A stretch of DNA of 64,000 nucleotides from NCBI RefSeq assembly GCF_000002425.4, contig NC_037271.1:1608974-1672973 (forward strand), given 5' to 3'. Below the pieces are notes generated by a model that was not told the origin of the DNA, did not search any database, and saw nothing but the letters and a program-made list of their open reading frames with translations. A program made the position numbers and the translations under genes. Below, piece after piece: positions 1-13,732 of this stretch. Position 1 is the stretch's first letter; each line of letters opens with the position of its first letter. The DNA is from Physcomitrium patens. Its lineage: Eukaryota > Streptophyta > Bryopsida > Funariales > Funariaceae.

Positions 1-960
1 GCCAGTGCCATGGGCAGTCGGAGTATAAATTTTGTACCGGCGCTAGAGTTGGGAAGTCAGAGAATGTAGTCGTGGCAGCGTGGTGAGCCGAGTGCGTGCC
101 GTTTGGCAGTAAGCCGGGAAGGAAGCGTGACCCGCGGGTGCACCCGGAGTCATGCTGCAGCATGCGGCACATTGCAACATAGTAAATCTTCATGTACAAA
201 AATACATAAGCACTATTTTATTATTGTTTTGCAATCAACGTGTGAAGGAATGGAGGAATTCCAGTGTGCGAAGCCCTGATATAGCTCCGAATCCTCGCAC
301 CTTGGGGGGGGATACGACAGAGGGAGAAAATCAGCTGGGCAAAGGCGGGGGAAGGGAGAGTGGCTGGCTGGGCCAGTGGGCATGGGAGCTGCTGCTCTGA
401 AACTGCATTCCACATGGCAACACTCTGCAGGCAACAACGCTATCACGAGGCTGAGGTGCTGTTGAATGATGGCACAGTCCCCCTGGAATGAAAGACGACG
501 CCCTTGGAACTTGCAGCGGAACACGGGGAACCTTGCAAAGCTACCAATCCAGGAGCAGTGCGTGGACAAGACTGGCGAGGAGGCAGAGAAGGGGAGAGAG
601 AGAGAGCGAGAGAGCAAGACAAAGTTGGGCGATGAGGAATGGGTGCTTGGCTTTTCCTCCTATCCTTGCCTCCCATGCTTTGCCCGGGATTCCATACCGC
701 CGCGTCCTTCGCCTCCGCCCCCCGTAATCTCGATCGCCGTGAAATAATCTTCCTTTGCACCGCGCCTCCCCATTCCATTCCACCAGCAACGCTTGCGAAG
801 CTCTCCAAGACTCAAAGCAACACATCAGTCGGAACTACGAGAAGGCATTCTATAGAGAGAAAAAACAAAAACAAAACAGAAAAAGGACTCGCCGTTGACC
901 GCAAGAAAGGGTTGAGATGTGGCTTGCGAGCAAGAAAGGGTTGAGATGATGCTTCAATAG
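1..960. other. GC-richer segment, no recognised gene
   Basis: The base composition is clearly richer in G and C than the following kilobases, and there is a purine-rich stretch around 560-630. Short open frames exist on both strands, but none shows a known domain or a convincing splice structure. A direct repeat of about 19 bp (AAGAAAGGGTTGAGATG core) occurs at about 903-920 and 932-948. It may be a promoter, leader or untranslated exon of a gene outside the window; this is inference only. Confidence 0.35.
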
Positions 961-3523
961 CTTGAGATGTGCATCCACAACGGAAAACCTAATTTCGGAT
1001 GTGGCTTCTTTGATTGCGTGTGTGTGTCTGTGTATGTGTTTTAGGCTTGTAGCTTCATGAATGTAAACTTGAGATTAGGGTTTTGTACTCTTCTGCCTAC
1101 AAAGTGGCTTAGCTTCTTCTCGTTTAGCAGCAAATGTGTGTATGAATTTGCAATCTCTTCCACATTTGCTTATTGTTGTTTTAAACGCAAAGTTCCAAAT
1201 CAGTGATTTGTTACGAGACTTGAGATTGTATGTCTTTTCTGTTTTTTCTTCATGTTGTGTTTAGTTGTCTATATCTTGTTTGTTCTTAAAAAAAATGGTG
1301 AACTTATTCTATGTATTAAAGATAATTGAAGACCTTTCTTGAACACATCCCATACAATTATGAGGAAAATGAACCATTCTTTTGTTGCACGCAGACTTCA
1401 AATACTAAAAGACAATGTTGAAAGACTGGTTTCTATATGTATTCATACACATGACGAATTGTAATTTTTCAACTACATATAAATTAGTTTTTCTTCGTTC
1501 TTGATTTATTGTTGTTGTTGTCACAGTTATTTCTCTTATCAAATTGTATGCATTGCATGGCATGGCATGGCATGATACCACCCAACTAATGGATAAATAG
1601 AGAAATCTGAAACTTAAACCATAAACTTAATGAGGAAATAGGGTTGATCCCCCCCCCCCACTTTACCCTCTATCATATTTGCCACAAAATGAATCTTTTT
1701 AGTGTGGTCACTCTGTATAGTGAAGTGACCCTACAAAGTGAGAATCAACTTAATTAATTCTTCCACTCTACTACTTAAAAGTTGGGGTAGCTTATTTAAG
1801 GGTGCCATGTGGGCTATGGTTGGATGTCATATGGACTAGAGTTCGATGCCCCCACCTTCACCAACATCTTTGTCTCTCAAAGTATATTCCGCCATGAAGT
1901 TGGAGCCTATACCTTGAGTAGCTTTTGGGTCACAACCACACATTACTTTCATTATTTTTATTGAAAAATTATTTGACAATACTTTTTTGAGTTATTCACT
2001 TCCACCACTCACTATCTTCTAATATTCATGTAAGTTTTCATCAAAAGATTTTGAATGACGTTTGTGTAGCAGTGATTATCTTTTAATAAAAATAAAAATG
2101 TTTTTGTTTTTGAGGATTTCCACATGATTGATAAGTTTTTAATTTGCTTTACAATTTATCCTTGATTCTATTAAATTCCATATTCCTGTATTATATGATA
2201 AATATTGCTGTTAAGAACCTCGAAATTAAGAGAATTTTGTAGAACTAAACATGACATAAAGGATTTAAACAAAGAAGCTGACTTTGACGAGCCATAGCCC
2301 TAAAGTTTTCAGAAGCATTTTTTCTTGGTTTGGAAATGATGCTTTGTAAAAGTCTTGGCATTTAAAGTTAGTGTAAAATAAATAATTAAATTAAATTTAA
2401 AAAAACATGAAATGGATCATGTTGTTTTTATTTTCAAATTAAATTGATTTATTTATTTTATTTTTGTAGTTCTAAACACACCAACTTTCAAAGGAAGGCT
2501 TGATGCAAATTCAAGGGGATGAAACTGTTCATGCTATATATGCGAAAAATGCATTCCACCTCATTTTTATTATCATTATTATTATTATTTTAAATATAAA
2601 TCCAAGCAAGAGAAATGTCCTGATTTGAACCTTTTACAAACTTTAAAAGTTACAGCCTCTTATCTTCTCTTCTAAACACATAGAAACCTTCTAAATATGT
2701 AGGCAAAGATTCTTCAATGTTAATAAACATGTTTTTTATTTTTTGTTTTTTTTATCTTGTTGCAAATGATATAATTTTTTTTCTTTCAAAGTTTACATAA
2801 TTGTGAGAATTTTATTCCTAAATCTTTATGTTTTTCTATTATCAAAACTATTATTTTCTCAAAATGTATGTGTGTAATCAATAATATCATGAAATATTTT
2901 CTGATTGAATTCATTTCAAATAATAATAAAAACCCCATTTTTGACACTACCATACTTTAATTGCATTATGAATACACTGTTGTAAACAAATAAAACAACT
3001 GTATTTGTTTACATGGTTTTTACACAGTTGCATTACTACATAAATCACGTACAAGAAATGAGCCATGCTCAACATCGACTAAAACTTATACCAGTTCACT
3101 AATTTGCATTCAACAAAATTAAATGGAAAAGGTTTAATGAGAAGACAGTCATTTCGATCAAAACTTTCAGCATGAGAATAGTTTAGAATGTAAAATTATC
3201 CAAAGGTCTAGAAACCACTATAGATCATTGAGGGGTTAGGTATATAAAACTTTGAAAATCATTCTTGTGACACATCTGTACACATCGAAGACCCTACCCA
3301 AATAATAAGTTTCACTAACTCATTTAAAAACCAACATTAATTGTTTCCCCCAAATACGAAAAATTAAGATATCGAACTAGAAGAAGAAAACAAACAAACC
3401 AAAAAGGAAAAGTAAAAAGTAAAGGCAAAAGGAAGAAAGTTGTAATACCTTTGATGACAGTCCAAACGTACTCATCCATGACGTCACCAACCCTTCCGCC
3501 AACATTAGTAATGCTAATTCCGC
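961..3523. other. AT-rich intergenic DNA
   Basis: No gene-like frame is visible. The stretch contains a short GGCAT run near 1556-1572, homopolymers and many stops in all frames. I see nothing that can be assigned to a family. Confidence 0.5.
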
Positions 3524-3900
3524 AAACGGATGAAATTAGTATTAATATCATCCATCAATAAGAGGATGAAAGGGTCGCGGCCGTTAGGTGGGAGGACTTG
3601 GCGCATGACAGCCGTGGACGGGTTCCAAGCCGAGCAGTCGCTAGGGTGGCCGGGCCCAGCCCGCGCGATTTATTCTCTCCCGTTTCAGTCCCTGCCGCCG
3701 GTTTCTCTATTGCCGGCAACGAGAATTAAAAACAAATTAATCAAAAATCAGTTTCTAGATTACTATTCTTCATATTATTATTATTTACTTTTTATATTCC
3801 TTTTGTTCGCGTTGTTTGTTCAATCTAATTTGGGACCTGTCACAGTACCATCCAGCAGTCACTGCCTCCGGCAGTCTCTCGTGTGAAGACGCCGATCACA
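3524..3900. other. GC-rich island, unassigned
   Basis: A sharply bounded GC-rich block (best seen at 3560-3720) lies in AT-rich surroundings. A frame of 118 codons at 3530-3886 (+) has no recognisable domain and runs into a low-complexity Tyr-rich tail, so I do not call it a protein. It could be a promoter or leader exon. Confidence 0.3.
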
Positions 3901-4672
3901 CTCAGTCTTTACTGACACAGTCAATTCCACGATGAATTCATGCATGTAAGCACAATTTCTGATGCAGGGCTTGTTTATGATTTTATCAATGATTGATGAA
4001 GATGTGTGTTGTGGTGGCATTTTCTCTGGATTAAGCATTCCATGGAGGAGTGATGGCGCAAGGCTCGTCGACCAGATTCGATTTCTCAGAACCGAGGTGG
4101 GACTGTAGCAAGATAGCTGCCTCCTTCACAAGATCGATCAATTCTGGGATGGGAGATATGTTGATGTAGCAGCTCTGTTAATATCTAGATCGACAGGAAG
4201 TCCTCCTCGAAGGCTTGATTCCTGTCACAGACCTGAAGGAAGGCCTCTTCGTCCAGCCGTACGTTACCTGAACCTTTGTTTTGTTTTGTTTTGTTTTTTT
4301 CTCTTTGTCGACGAGTACAAGAATTCTCCCAAACGGTGCATGATTCCACAACATCTGGAATCCATCCTCTTGGATGACTGATTTATATTTAATCCTGAAA
4401 ATACTGGGAGAACCGAATCATGGTACAGTTGGTACTGTAACCACAATATTTATCCTCTGTGTGGTTCGATTCACAGGGTTACATAGCGTGTCAAGGCCCA
4501 GAATAGCTCGATACGCGTGGTCCAAGATTATCTGCTCGCGATATGCATCAGCAGACCAAACCCTCCTGCGACGGCATACTTCTCTATCTGGACTTGGGGT
4601 TCAAAGCAGCACACACTGAATTTGGAGACATTGCTGGCTTGTGATCTCTGGATAGATGAATGTGAATCCAGA

Positions 4673-4673
<1 letters not shown>
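3901..4673. other. mixed-composition DNA, no gene recognised
   Basis: The composition is intermediate. Several GT/AG-like sites occur but no frame with known motifs. The segment ends in the long poly(A) tract at 4674. Confidence 0.3.

Positions 4674-4704
<31 letters not shown>
4674..4704 (+). repeat. poly(A) tract, 31 bp
   Basis: An uninterrupted run of A follows a GC-richer segment directly. This may be a simple homopolymer or the tail of an old retrocopied transcript. No target-site duplication was established. Confidence 0.8.
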
Positions 4705-4708
<4 letters not shown>

Positions 4709-4880
4709 CATTTCATAGTATTATATTAATGTAAGATGTTATCAAATGTCGAAGAGGGAGAAGATGAACTACATACAATACAAAATACAGTGCCGTAAAG
4801 CACGAGACTAATGATGAAGTCATCTTTGTTTTTCTGATTATCTGTCAAAAACTCAACACCAGGTCCTCCCTCCGTTAAAC

Positions 4881-5860
4881 AGCTTGGACCATGGGCCAAG
4901 CAACTGGTGGTTACCGCAACTCTTGCTTGTCGAAATCGCCCCCCTTATTTTAGACAAATATGATGCTGCCAAATTACATGCATGCCACGAGGGGGCTTCG
5001 AGCGTGTGCCTTGCAGCAACTATGGTGTTCGTGGGCTTGTGTGCGGGTTGGGTGGCGGAGGATGGCGCCGGGCCCAGCTCCCTAAAGACGAGCCCCTGTC
5101 TAGTGCTGATCCTTCGTCAATCCATGAACTTCTACGTATCCAATTTCTTCAAATCGGGGCTGTCCGTGTTTCCAGGGCTAGGTGCGCATCAGAGTCAAAG
5201 TCTATTCCTGAGACGAGGGCAAGAACGTGGAAGACCCAGGGGCATGCCTTGTTGGCCACTGTTGTGCTGGTTCATTTGGCTTCGGAAACTATCCCGTGCG
5301 CAGTATAAACGGAGGTTGGATCTCTCAAGGCTTCGAGCTGTTCATGACGGGTCACGATGTGGGTGTCGAGGTTCAATTCCCTCGCAGATGACCTCTCTCA
5401 AGTCCATGTGATTATCCCTGCAGCACATATCTGACAGTCGACGTCGTGTCTGGAATCCATGCTCACTGTCTGTCCATTCGATCAGTTCAGACTGATCGAG
5501 AGTATCGCATTCTGAGACAAACCCAGTGAATTACAACAAATGGGTGCTCCGTGTTATCGTTTACTTACGTTAACGCAATGCAGACAAAACAGGTCCATGG
5601 CAATTTGTGGGCGGGCGGGTCCTGGAGCGGCTGGCTCCGCGGCACTGATCGCTCCAGTTGCCGCTTGACCGGCACCAAAGCCCTAAAACTTCTGCCTTCG
5701 AACGCCTTCCGGCCCCTCCTACCCGTCGTGGTTGCATCTGGGGCGTTCGATCAAGATCCTTTTAGATCCACGGTTGGGATCGCGATACCGGGTGCTCCGG
5801 TGACAAAATTTAGTCATAGTCTAGATTCTTTGAATATGATTTTTATTAATAGATAGTTTT
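4881..5860. other. GC-rich island, unassigned
   Basis: Two GC-rich blocks (4.88-5.42 and 5.57-5.80 kb) stand out from AT-rich flanks. The longest frame (175 codons, 4884-5411 +) competes with an overlapping frame of 108 codons and carries no known motif. Composition suggests a former or untranslated exon, but function cannot be read from it. Confidence 0.3.
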
Positions 5861-6100
5861 TAATATGTCTTGCAAGCCCACCGTAACTGTCTTACATGGG
5901 GATGGTTATTTGTTACAGCTAACATGGGGCATTTGAGCATAGTATTACGTATTGAAACAATGTATTTATCAATTTGTGTATGTATGTGATTGTTAATTGA
6001 TTAGAGCAGTTGAAATGTATATTAGAAGAAATACTTACATCCCCAAACTGTAGAAGGGTTTTGATTTCTTTTAAAATATTTGTCAAATCATCTGAATTTT

Positions 6101-6105
<5 letters not shown>

Positions 6106-6135
<30 letters not shown>
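6106..6135. repeat. (AT)n microsatellite
   Basis: Uninterrupted AT dinucleotide run of about 30 bp. Confidence 0.95.
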
Positions 6136-6138
<3 letters not shown>

Positions 6139-6270
6139 CATTCCATAAATTTTTGAATTATGTTGATTGAAGTTGAATTCAAATATCAAAACATTGAATT
6201 CAAATATAAAAACCAATACAAAAATATTATCATTGTTTATAATTTACTAAAATATTTGTTGTTATTACAT

Positions 6271-6271
<1 letters not shown>

Positions 6272-6302
<31 letters not shown>
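6272..6302. repeat. (AT)n microsatellite
   Basis: Uninterrupted AT dinucleotide run of about 30 bp. Confidence 0.95.
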
Positions 6303-6304
<2 letters not shown>

Positions 6305-6792
6305 ATACATTTATTTTTTTATTTTTTTTTCGTGTGTGTAAATACATTGCAGAAAAAGTTACAATAGATGCAATATAAATATTCTCATAATTATTATTTT
6401 TCAACTTAATGCAAGTTATTACTAGATAATTACAGAGATAGATGCACATTTTGTATAAATGCTGATAATCAGAAGAAAATGAGGTTTTGAAGGAATAAAC
6501 AAAAGTTAAATATCATTCTCCAAGTAGGAAAGGATGAACAACAAATGAAGTCTTCGGTTGGAAAAGAGGGTAAATGTGCCCAAATCCATTGTAGCTTCCA
6601 ACAAATATATAAGTTTAGCTAAGAATTGGGAGCCTCTTTTATAAATGATTGCCACAATTTGGCCACCAAATGGAGGAAACACCTAATCATGCCATGCACC
6701 ACTTGTCTTTGGACTTTGCGCATGATTTATACTCAAAAGTACTAAAAACTAAAATAGAAACATCGAAGTATTCAATGTCTATATATACACTT

Positions 6793-6797
<5 letters not shown>

Positions 6798-6826
<29 letters not shown>
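6798..6826. repeat. (AT)n microsatellite
   Basis: AT dinucleotide run of about 28 bp, followed by TACATATA. Confidence 0.9.
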
Positions 6827-6830
<4 letters not shown>

Positions 6831-8112
6831 TTTGTCTGAAAGAACCTACCTCCATTCCATGATTTGTAAATACCCTATAATTATAAAACTATGAAACCCT
6901 CAAGGGTATATGGTGTACTCTCTTCTATGATAATAAATAAATAAATACCTCAAACATAGTGTAGTGTGTATTGTTTTTCCTACCACATCAATCATTTTGC
7001 ACCTGCCCATCTGGAATCTATTATTGTGTTCAATCACACATTTATGTTTTTGAAAGACATTATAAGTGAGAAACAGACACATCTATAGAGCTCATAATTT
7101 GAATTTCTAATTGCTAATTTTTTGAGGTAATCATTTACTCTTTGTTAACTCTTCTATTGTTGGTGTAAGTTTCATTTCTCTACACAAAAGAAAAAAATTA
7201 AAATTAAAATTAAAATTAAAAATTTAATGCAAAATAATAATAATCATAACACACTTTGCATTGATGTTTATAGCCAATTGTGCAAGGAAATATATCAAAT
7301 ACTAGTCAGCATCAAGGATAGTCTGTTGGGAATAATTTACTATACTTTTTATGATAAAACATACAATATAAGGTAGAAGAAATCTAAGGCTTGAAATTGA
7401 GTATTTGAAAAAACTTATTGTATTTTTATTTTATGATATGTATGTTATTTTATGAAACTTTGTTGGAACTACAATCATGAAAGAGGGCATATACTCTCCA
7501 AAGTTTTATCCAAATAAAAGCTTCAAAAATAAAAAATAAATATTATGTGAATAGGATAAAATACAATAATTATGATATAACAAAGAAGTTTTTAAAATAA
7601 AAAATAACAAAAAGATTTTTTAAAAAATATTTATCTACATTTATTCAAGTGAAGACAAGAAATGATTTTTTCTTAGCTAACTAAAAGATATTTATAATTG
7701 TATAATATTATTTTTACTTCAAAATAGAGGTTTTATTAAGAAAAAAAAACGGTAATTGATTCTATAAAAATTATAAAATTATAAAATTATAAAGATGTTG
7801 TGAATATATATATCATAAAAGTTAAAAAGCAGAATTTTGTATTAAATAGTATTGAAATAAGTATTATTTTTGCATACAATATTTTTAAGGTAAATTGTGG
7901 ATAATTATACTTTTCTATTTTTTAGGTTTAATAAGTATTTTTTTGGATATTTTATTAAATACTTAGTTATTTAGTAAAGTTAACTAAAAACTACATACTA
8001 TTTAAATTATGGTAATATTTATATTGTTGAATTGTCCAAATTTTATATGTAATATTACAATCAATATTTATTATTTTAGTTATATAATATTATTTATAGT
8101 AATATGTTATTC

Positions 8113-8115
<3 letters not shown>

Positions 8116-8150
<35 letters not shown>
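8116..8150. repeat. (AT)n microsatellite
   Basis: AT dinucleotide run of about 35 bp. Confidence 0.95.
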
Positions 8151-8151
<1 letters not shown>

Positions 8152-8279
8152 TATTTTAGTTTTGATTAGTTTTTTAAATTCTAGTCCTTTTAATTATATT
8201 TAACTTTTTTTTGCTACCAAAATTCAGAAATCATCTCAGAATATAAGTTTGATATCTTTTACTTAGTTAATAAACTTAA

Positions 8280-8285
<6 letters not shown>

Positions 8286-8319
<34 letters not shown>
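8286..8319. repeat. (AT)n microsatellite
   Basis: AT dinucleotide run of about 33 bp. Confidence 0.95.
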
Positions 8320-8320
<1 letters not shown>

Positions 8321-10394
8321 GGCTTGAAACTATGATGAACTAGATATATTCATATTTGAAATTATCTTTAATTTAATTTTAAATTTTAATGAAAAATATA
8401 GTATGATATATTTTGAAATCATACGTATCTAAATTTCATGTGTAATTTTTTAATGCATGAATGTTTAGATGTACTTTCTAAATTTGCACATAATCCTGGT
8501 TTTAAGCCTATAAGTAACTAAACAGAATGTTGGTTACAGTAATAATATTTTATTTTATAATGTTTGATATTACATTTGAAGTATACCTTGTTTTTTTGAT
8601 ATTTATTAAATTAGTCTATGTATAAGAAATGTTAAATAAATAATAATAGTAATAGTAAGAAATTGAGGTACCTATGAAGCATGGCTATTTATTATGCCTC
8701 AATCATTTAAGACATATGTATCAGTTTTTGCAGACTTAAGATTTGAGTTTGTACCAAGTGTATTTATTTTTTTATTTTTTAAATTTTTTTCCCCAACATA
8801 ATTTGACAATTGCCATTCACGCAAATTGTATGAACAGGAAAATACATCAACTATAAAGAATTTCGTATCAGTCTTTTGACTCAATAGAATTTTATGAAAG
8901 AATAATTTGATAATAAAGAATGGAATTTAAGATTAAAAGGAAAGATATAAATTTGGATATAAGAAAAAAATTATAATTATAAAAACTATCAATTTGGATG
9001 GAAATGAATAGAGTTTGAAGAGGATAAAAAGAGAGTTGTTAAATAGGATTTGAAATTGCTAGAAAAGGACAAATAAATTTAATGGAGCTTTGGTGTATTT
9101 TGAAAAGAAAAATAATTGTATGAAAATAATATTTTATGAATAGAAATGTATTTTATTATTAAGATCTATTAAATTTAAAATTATATATCATTTTTAATTT
9201 CAATTTTTAATTTTTTTTTGGTGCTATAATCACTATACATGACTAATTTTATTTTATTTTTAGTTTAAATAATAAGATATTTACATCAATTATAAATTGC
9301 AAGCAAGTGTAAGCAATTGAATATTTAACATAAATTTTGTCTTTGATTTGATGTAAAGATTACACAACTAACTAAGATTTTAAATTATTGCTTTCAAAAT
9401 AATATGATATGAAATCTAAAATGTTTGAAAAATTTTACATAGAAATTAAAAAACTTATTTAGATCTTAAATTTAAGTTTGGCTATAAAAATTATATTTTT
9501 AAATATTTATGCAAGTGTTTACTTCCAATTAAAATAAAATTGTATCTAATTTTTTTTAATATAAATAATATTATATTACTAATTAGATATTTTTTATAAA
9601 TACATATAGCTATAACGAAAAATCATGAATAGCACTAAAAACATAAATAAAAGTAATCTTTGATAACTTAATCCTTTAAAAATATTTCATTGTTTTTTAA
9701 TTATTAAGAAAGTAAATTTTAAAAATAAATTAAATTTAATATCAATTTGTTTTTGTTTGTTTTTGTTTTTGGTATTTTTTAAAAAATATATACCATATTT
9801 AAAATAATTATGTATATTTTTATAAGTTGATTTTATTATACATGCATCAAAGAAAATGTTCATTGCATTAATTCTATCTTCAAATGGTATGAAGATAAAA
9901 TAACTGTTCTAAGAAAAAGATTTGTGGATAGGAACTGTAAAGAAAAACAAATCAGATTATTATTTTTTAATTTTTTTAAGGAAAATTTGTTTGGTTAAGA
10001 AAGTACACCAATATATTTTATTTTAGGAGCACAATTTACAAATTTGTGCAAACTGATGTGAAAGAGTTGTGAACCTATTTCAAAAAATATAAAATCAACT
10101 TTTTAGGCTCTAAAAATGAATTATTGTACATATTCCTACATCCTTAACCAAAAATCTTATCATAACACGAATTTATGATCTAAATGGCAATAAAATTTAA
10201 TAATTCTAAAACCTTCTATTTAATGAAAATTAAAAAACCTATATGACCAAGATAAAATTCTTGCCAATACTTAATGTTATAAAAATTTTAAAAAATATAT
10301 AGTTATTATTTTGTATAAGCATTTTTATTTATTTATTTATTTATAGCAGACAATGTAAATTTTTTTACCTTGTAACCATTCCAATGCTCAATTT

Positions 10395-10399
<5 letters not shown>

Positions 10400-10477
<78 letters not shown>

Positions 10478-10485
10478 ATATATAA
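10400..10485. repeat. compound microsatellite (CT)n-(AT)n-(GTAT)n
   Basis: A CT run changes into an AT run and then into about six ATGT units, so three simple-repeat motifs lie end to end. Confidence 0.95.
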
Positions 10486-11056
10486 ATAAATACGTATGGT
10501 TTGACTTGTGAAGTAGTATTGTCAAAAATCTTGGAATGTGATAAATGAACAGGATGTTTTGTCCAACTTGTTGCTATCATTTATAAATGATATAGTCACC
10601 TTCATGAGCTGCATGGTGGATTTTTGTATTGCATTGGTTCTTAATAACCTGCAAATCATTCCAGCAGGACATGTTTTTGCATCGAACTTACTGTGCAATG
10701 ACTTCAGAGAGGATGGCAATATCCACAATTATCCATTCATTGCAATAAAAAGAAATTGTAAAAAGGAGAATTATGGGAGCACCCATGTCCTGACTTATTC
10801 TTCAATCCAAATGTGGCCCCCTTTGAAAACATGATCTATTGCCATGATTCACACCATCACCCCAACAACTAAAGATAAAAAAGACAAAAAATTCTCATTT
10901 CTTTGTTCCCTTGTTTTTCATCTTGTTTCTTTTTTTGACGTTTATTTTTTACTTCAATTCTTCTTTCTTCTCTTCTTCGTTCCTTCTTTTTGTTTATATC
11001 TTTTTGGGGTGTGAGTGGGAGTTGGTGTGAACTGATGAGGGTGAATCATATAATGA

Positions 11057-11099
<43 letters not shown>
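11057..11099. repeat. compound microsatellite (CT)n-(AT)n
   Basis: A CT run passes directly into an AT run, the same order as in the array about 650 bp upstream. Confidence 0.95.
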
Positions 11100-11393
11100 A
11101 TCGTATTCATTTGACTTGGTGGGAGTTGATGAAAGGTGGGGGGGGGGATAAAAGGGAATGAAAGGGTGCCATCAATCATATTCTAAAAGTGAGCCCCATT
11201 GGTGTTGCAAAAGACTCTGCAAATGCTCTCTTGCCATACCATCTCACAATCTCTCTCACACTCACACACCCACACTCTCATCCTCACTCACTCGCTCACT
11301 CAATGGATACTCCATAACAATCAGTAATAACCACCTGTCCACCTCCTCATTCTCATGGAAAACACAAACCCAACCAACTCTACATGTGCATGT

Positions 11394-11396
11394 TTC

Positions 11397-11433
<37 letters not shown>
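11394..11433. repeat. compound microsatellite (AT)n-(AC)n
   Basis: An AT run passes into an AC run. It lies within a low-complexity frame that should not be read as protein. Confidence 0.9.
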
Positions 11434-11434
<1 letters not shown>

Positions 11435-12560
11435 TTTATAGACTTCTGAAGAGAAGATGAGAGGGAGAGAAAGGAACAAAAACTACTTAACTAATGCATT
11501 GCAAATTGAATTGGCTGACAGCCACTCACAGCTCAAGTCCTACGCTAAGAAACACAAATGGATATTTTGTAAACAGGAATCTGTGGTTTCAGGATCCCAG
11601 AAGTGGGGGATGGCGTCACAGTCTGGGTTTGTAAGCGAGGATCAGCACCCTCTAAGGACCTTCAAGGAATGAGCTTCTTCTTCGTCGTCGCCGTCGTTGT
11701 CGTCGTCTTCTTCTGTCTTTATTCGTCTGCTTTGTCTGCTTCTTCATCTGCTTACAGAGTGTATCAGCAATGAGCAGACTGAGCAGACTTGCAAGGGCAG
11801 AAGCTATGGGGTGGTGCTGCCCAGGGGGTGCAGCCAGCCAACACAGATCTCCCATTTACTCATCATGGAGTCGCTGCTATGACGGCCATCTGCAGGTACC
11901 GCCTGCCATGTGCGGCGCTCGCAGCATCAGGCACCGGCACACATTACAACTCTACAGCAGAACTGAACACAACAGAAGGGAAGGGAAAGGGAACGGGAAT
12001 GGGAAGGAAGCCTGTTGTGCTTCCTCACTCACTGCTCCTGCTCCACCACACATGCCTCCGTCACCTTATGTCAGATTCTCTGTCTGTATGCCCCCCACCC
12101 CAATCATTGACTTTTCAAGCAGAACACTGCGCATGCGTTTCTTTTGAGACAATGGGAAACCTTTTTTTCTGCGTTTTTTTAAATATACTTTTAATTTTCT
12201 TTTGTTATTTTCTCAATTCCAGCTCAACCGAGATAGTGGACTAGTGAAAATTCGCATGTGGAGTAGTAGTTGTGAAGGAGCGTGCAATAGAGGAGTTTGA
12301 ATGTCAGACGAATAAGGTTTTCGAAGTGGATAGATTCAGCAAGTTTTGACCTCGTGAGCATCTTAACTCCACTCACAACATGTAACTAACTATCCATCAG
12401 GTTCCCCAAGTTTACCCGGAAACAGGCTGGAAGAAGAAGACGCAACTATATATATAATTTCAGATGAAGATCTCTCTTTTGACCCACATCCATGCATGCA
12501 AACGGTTGAATGCTATTAAAAAAAACTACAAAAACAATAAACAATCCAATGAAATTAGTT
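11434..12560. other. GC-richer segment upstream of the MYB-CC gene, no gene recognised
   Basis: It contains a CGT/CTT-rich stretch at 11675-11720 and several overlapping open frames of 60-150 codons with no known motif. It could contain distal promoter sequence or an untranslated first exon of the downstream MYB-CC gene. Confidence 0.3.
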
Positions 12561-13623
12561 GCGAAAATTTTATTTAACTGTGTTTTTCAGAATTATTATG
12601 AGAAACAAGGCGCTATTATAAAATTGTAAAACTCCCAAGCTGGGGTACATGTGGAAACAGGAGGCGGAGGAGGAAGACGACGAGGAGAGGGCTAAGTTTG
12701 GGCTCCAGCCTGGGCGGAAGGGGTGGCATGGAATGCCAGGTTGACTTGCACTCATTTATGTGTGTGAGTGTGTGGGTGTATGAGACAAGCTCCCCACTCC
12801 CTCCGAAGGAATGGTAAACTCCGGGCACGTGCTGCAGCAAAAACCGCTGCCTTTACGAAATAAATTTCACCTTTACCCTGTAGAAGAAGAAGCCTGGTTT
12901 CTGGAAGAGCCTGGGGTTTTCCCTCTCCTTTTCCTCCTGGCCTTACGTTGCCTTTCCGTGGCTCCTCCGCTCATTTTGATCGAGAGAGCACCCAACATTG
13001 CCCCTCCGCTGGCTGCTTCCCACCGCTCTGGACGAGAGTTTTGTCCCTAGCTAGTTTTGTGTCAAGATTATTGTCGCCTTTCCGAGGAAACTGTTAGTTT
13101 GCTTGCTTGGCTTCCTGGAAGCTGTATCCCCAAGGCCGTTGTCTCTCTCTTCAAGGTTACCATCGTGCTGGATCCTCACCCCACCGCTGTCGCCAGTACC
13201 CATCTGCCACCAGGACGCTAGATATGCTCGTCGCAATTCAATCGTCGCTCACCAGAATCATAGAATCGCTTGGCTTCTTGGTGGTGGTGGTCGATTATGC
13301 GCGAAGATCATCAAAACTGGGTTAAGTCTAAGGGCGATAGTTTTAAACATCATTCGGATCCGCTGCTCGTGCCGGATGTTAAATTCCAGAACGGTTCCAG
13401 CCTGCCGGATTGTTTTCCAGGTTTCAGGAGCTTTGGGTGCGGTGTGAAGGTTGTGAGTTAGTTGCAGGGAGTGTGGATCATATAAAGAGTTTCGTTGGAG
13501 TTTAGCATTAGCGATTCAGAAGTTGGTGGTAGCGAGAGAGAGGGAAGGTTTAGATTCTTCACTGGTTTATCTGTTGTCGCGGCTACGAAGACTATCGCGA
13601 ATTTAAAGCTAGAGTGTGGAGCC
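12561..13623 (+). other. probable promoter and 5' leader region of the MYB-CC gene
   Basis: The stretch becomes steadily GC-richer toward the start codon at 13842 and shows no independent protein. Open frames at 13103-13461 overlap each other and have no recognised domain. Assignment as promoter/leader rests on position alone; the transcription start and possible 5' UTR introns cannot be placed. Confidence 0.35.
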
Positions 13624-13638
13624 ATGGAAATCTTATAG
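13624..13638 (+). promoter_or_regulatory. short upstream ORF 1 (5 codons including stop)
   Basis: ATG-GAA-ATC-TTA-TAG lies about 200 bases upstream of the main start. It matters only if the transcript begins upstream of it, which I infer but cannot show. Confidence 0.4.
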
Positions 13639-13732
13639 TTTGGTGCAGTTAGATCCGATCTTTACAGTCGCAAAGGATACATCTCCGTGTACGCCCTGCA
13701 GACTCAAGTGTAGCTTCCAATTGTAGCTGTTT

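Larger units (their letters stand above)
5861..11150. other. AT-rich intergenic DNA with many (AT)n arrays
   Basis: No coding region is supported. The stretch holds a series of (AT)n microsatellites and A/T homopolymers. A 98-codon frame at 10538-10834 has no recognisable domain. Confidence 0.5.

Noticed and set aside
5340..5395. tRNA-like T-arm (CGAGG-TTCAATTC-CCTCG)
   Set aside because: The stem-loop is good, but no matching D-arm, anticodon arm or acceptor stem can be folded around it, and the loop has eight bases.
4884..5411. 175-codon frame on + strand
   Set aside because: It overlaps another frame of 108 codons, shows no known domain, and has a composition expected of GC-rich non-coding DNA.
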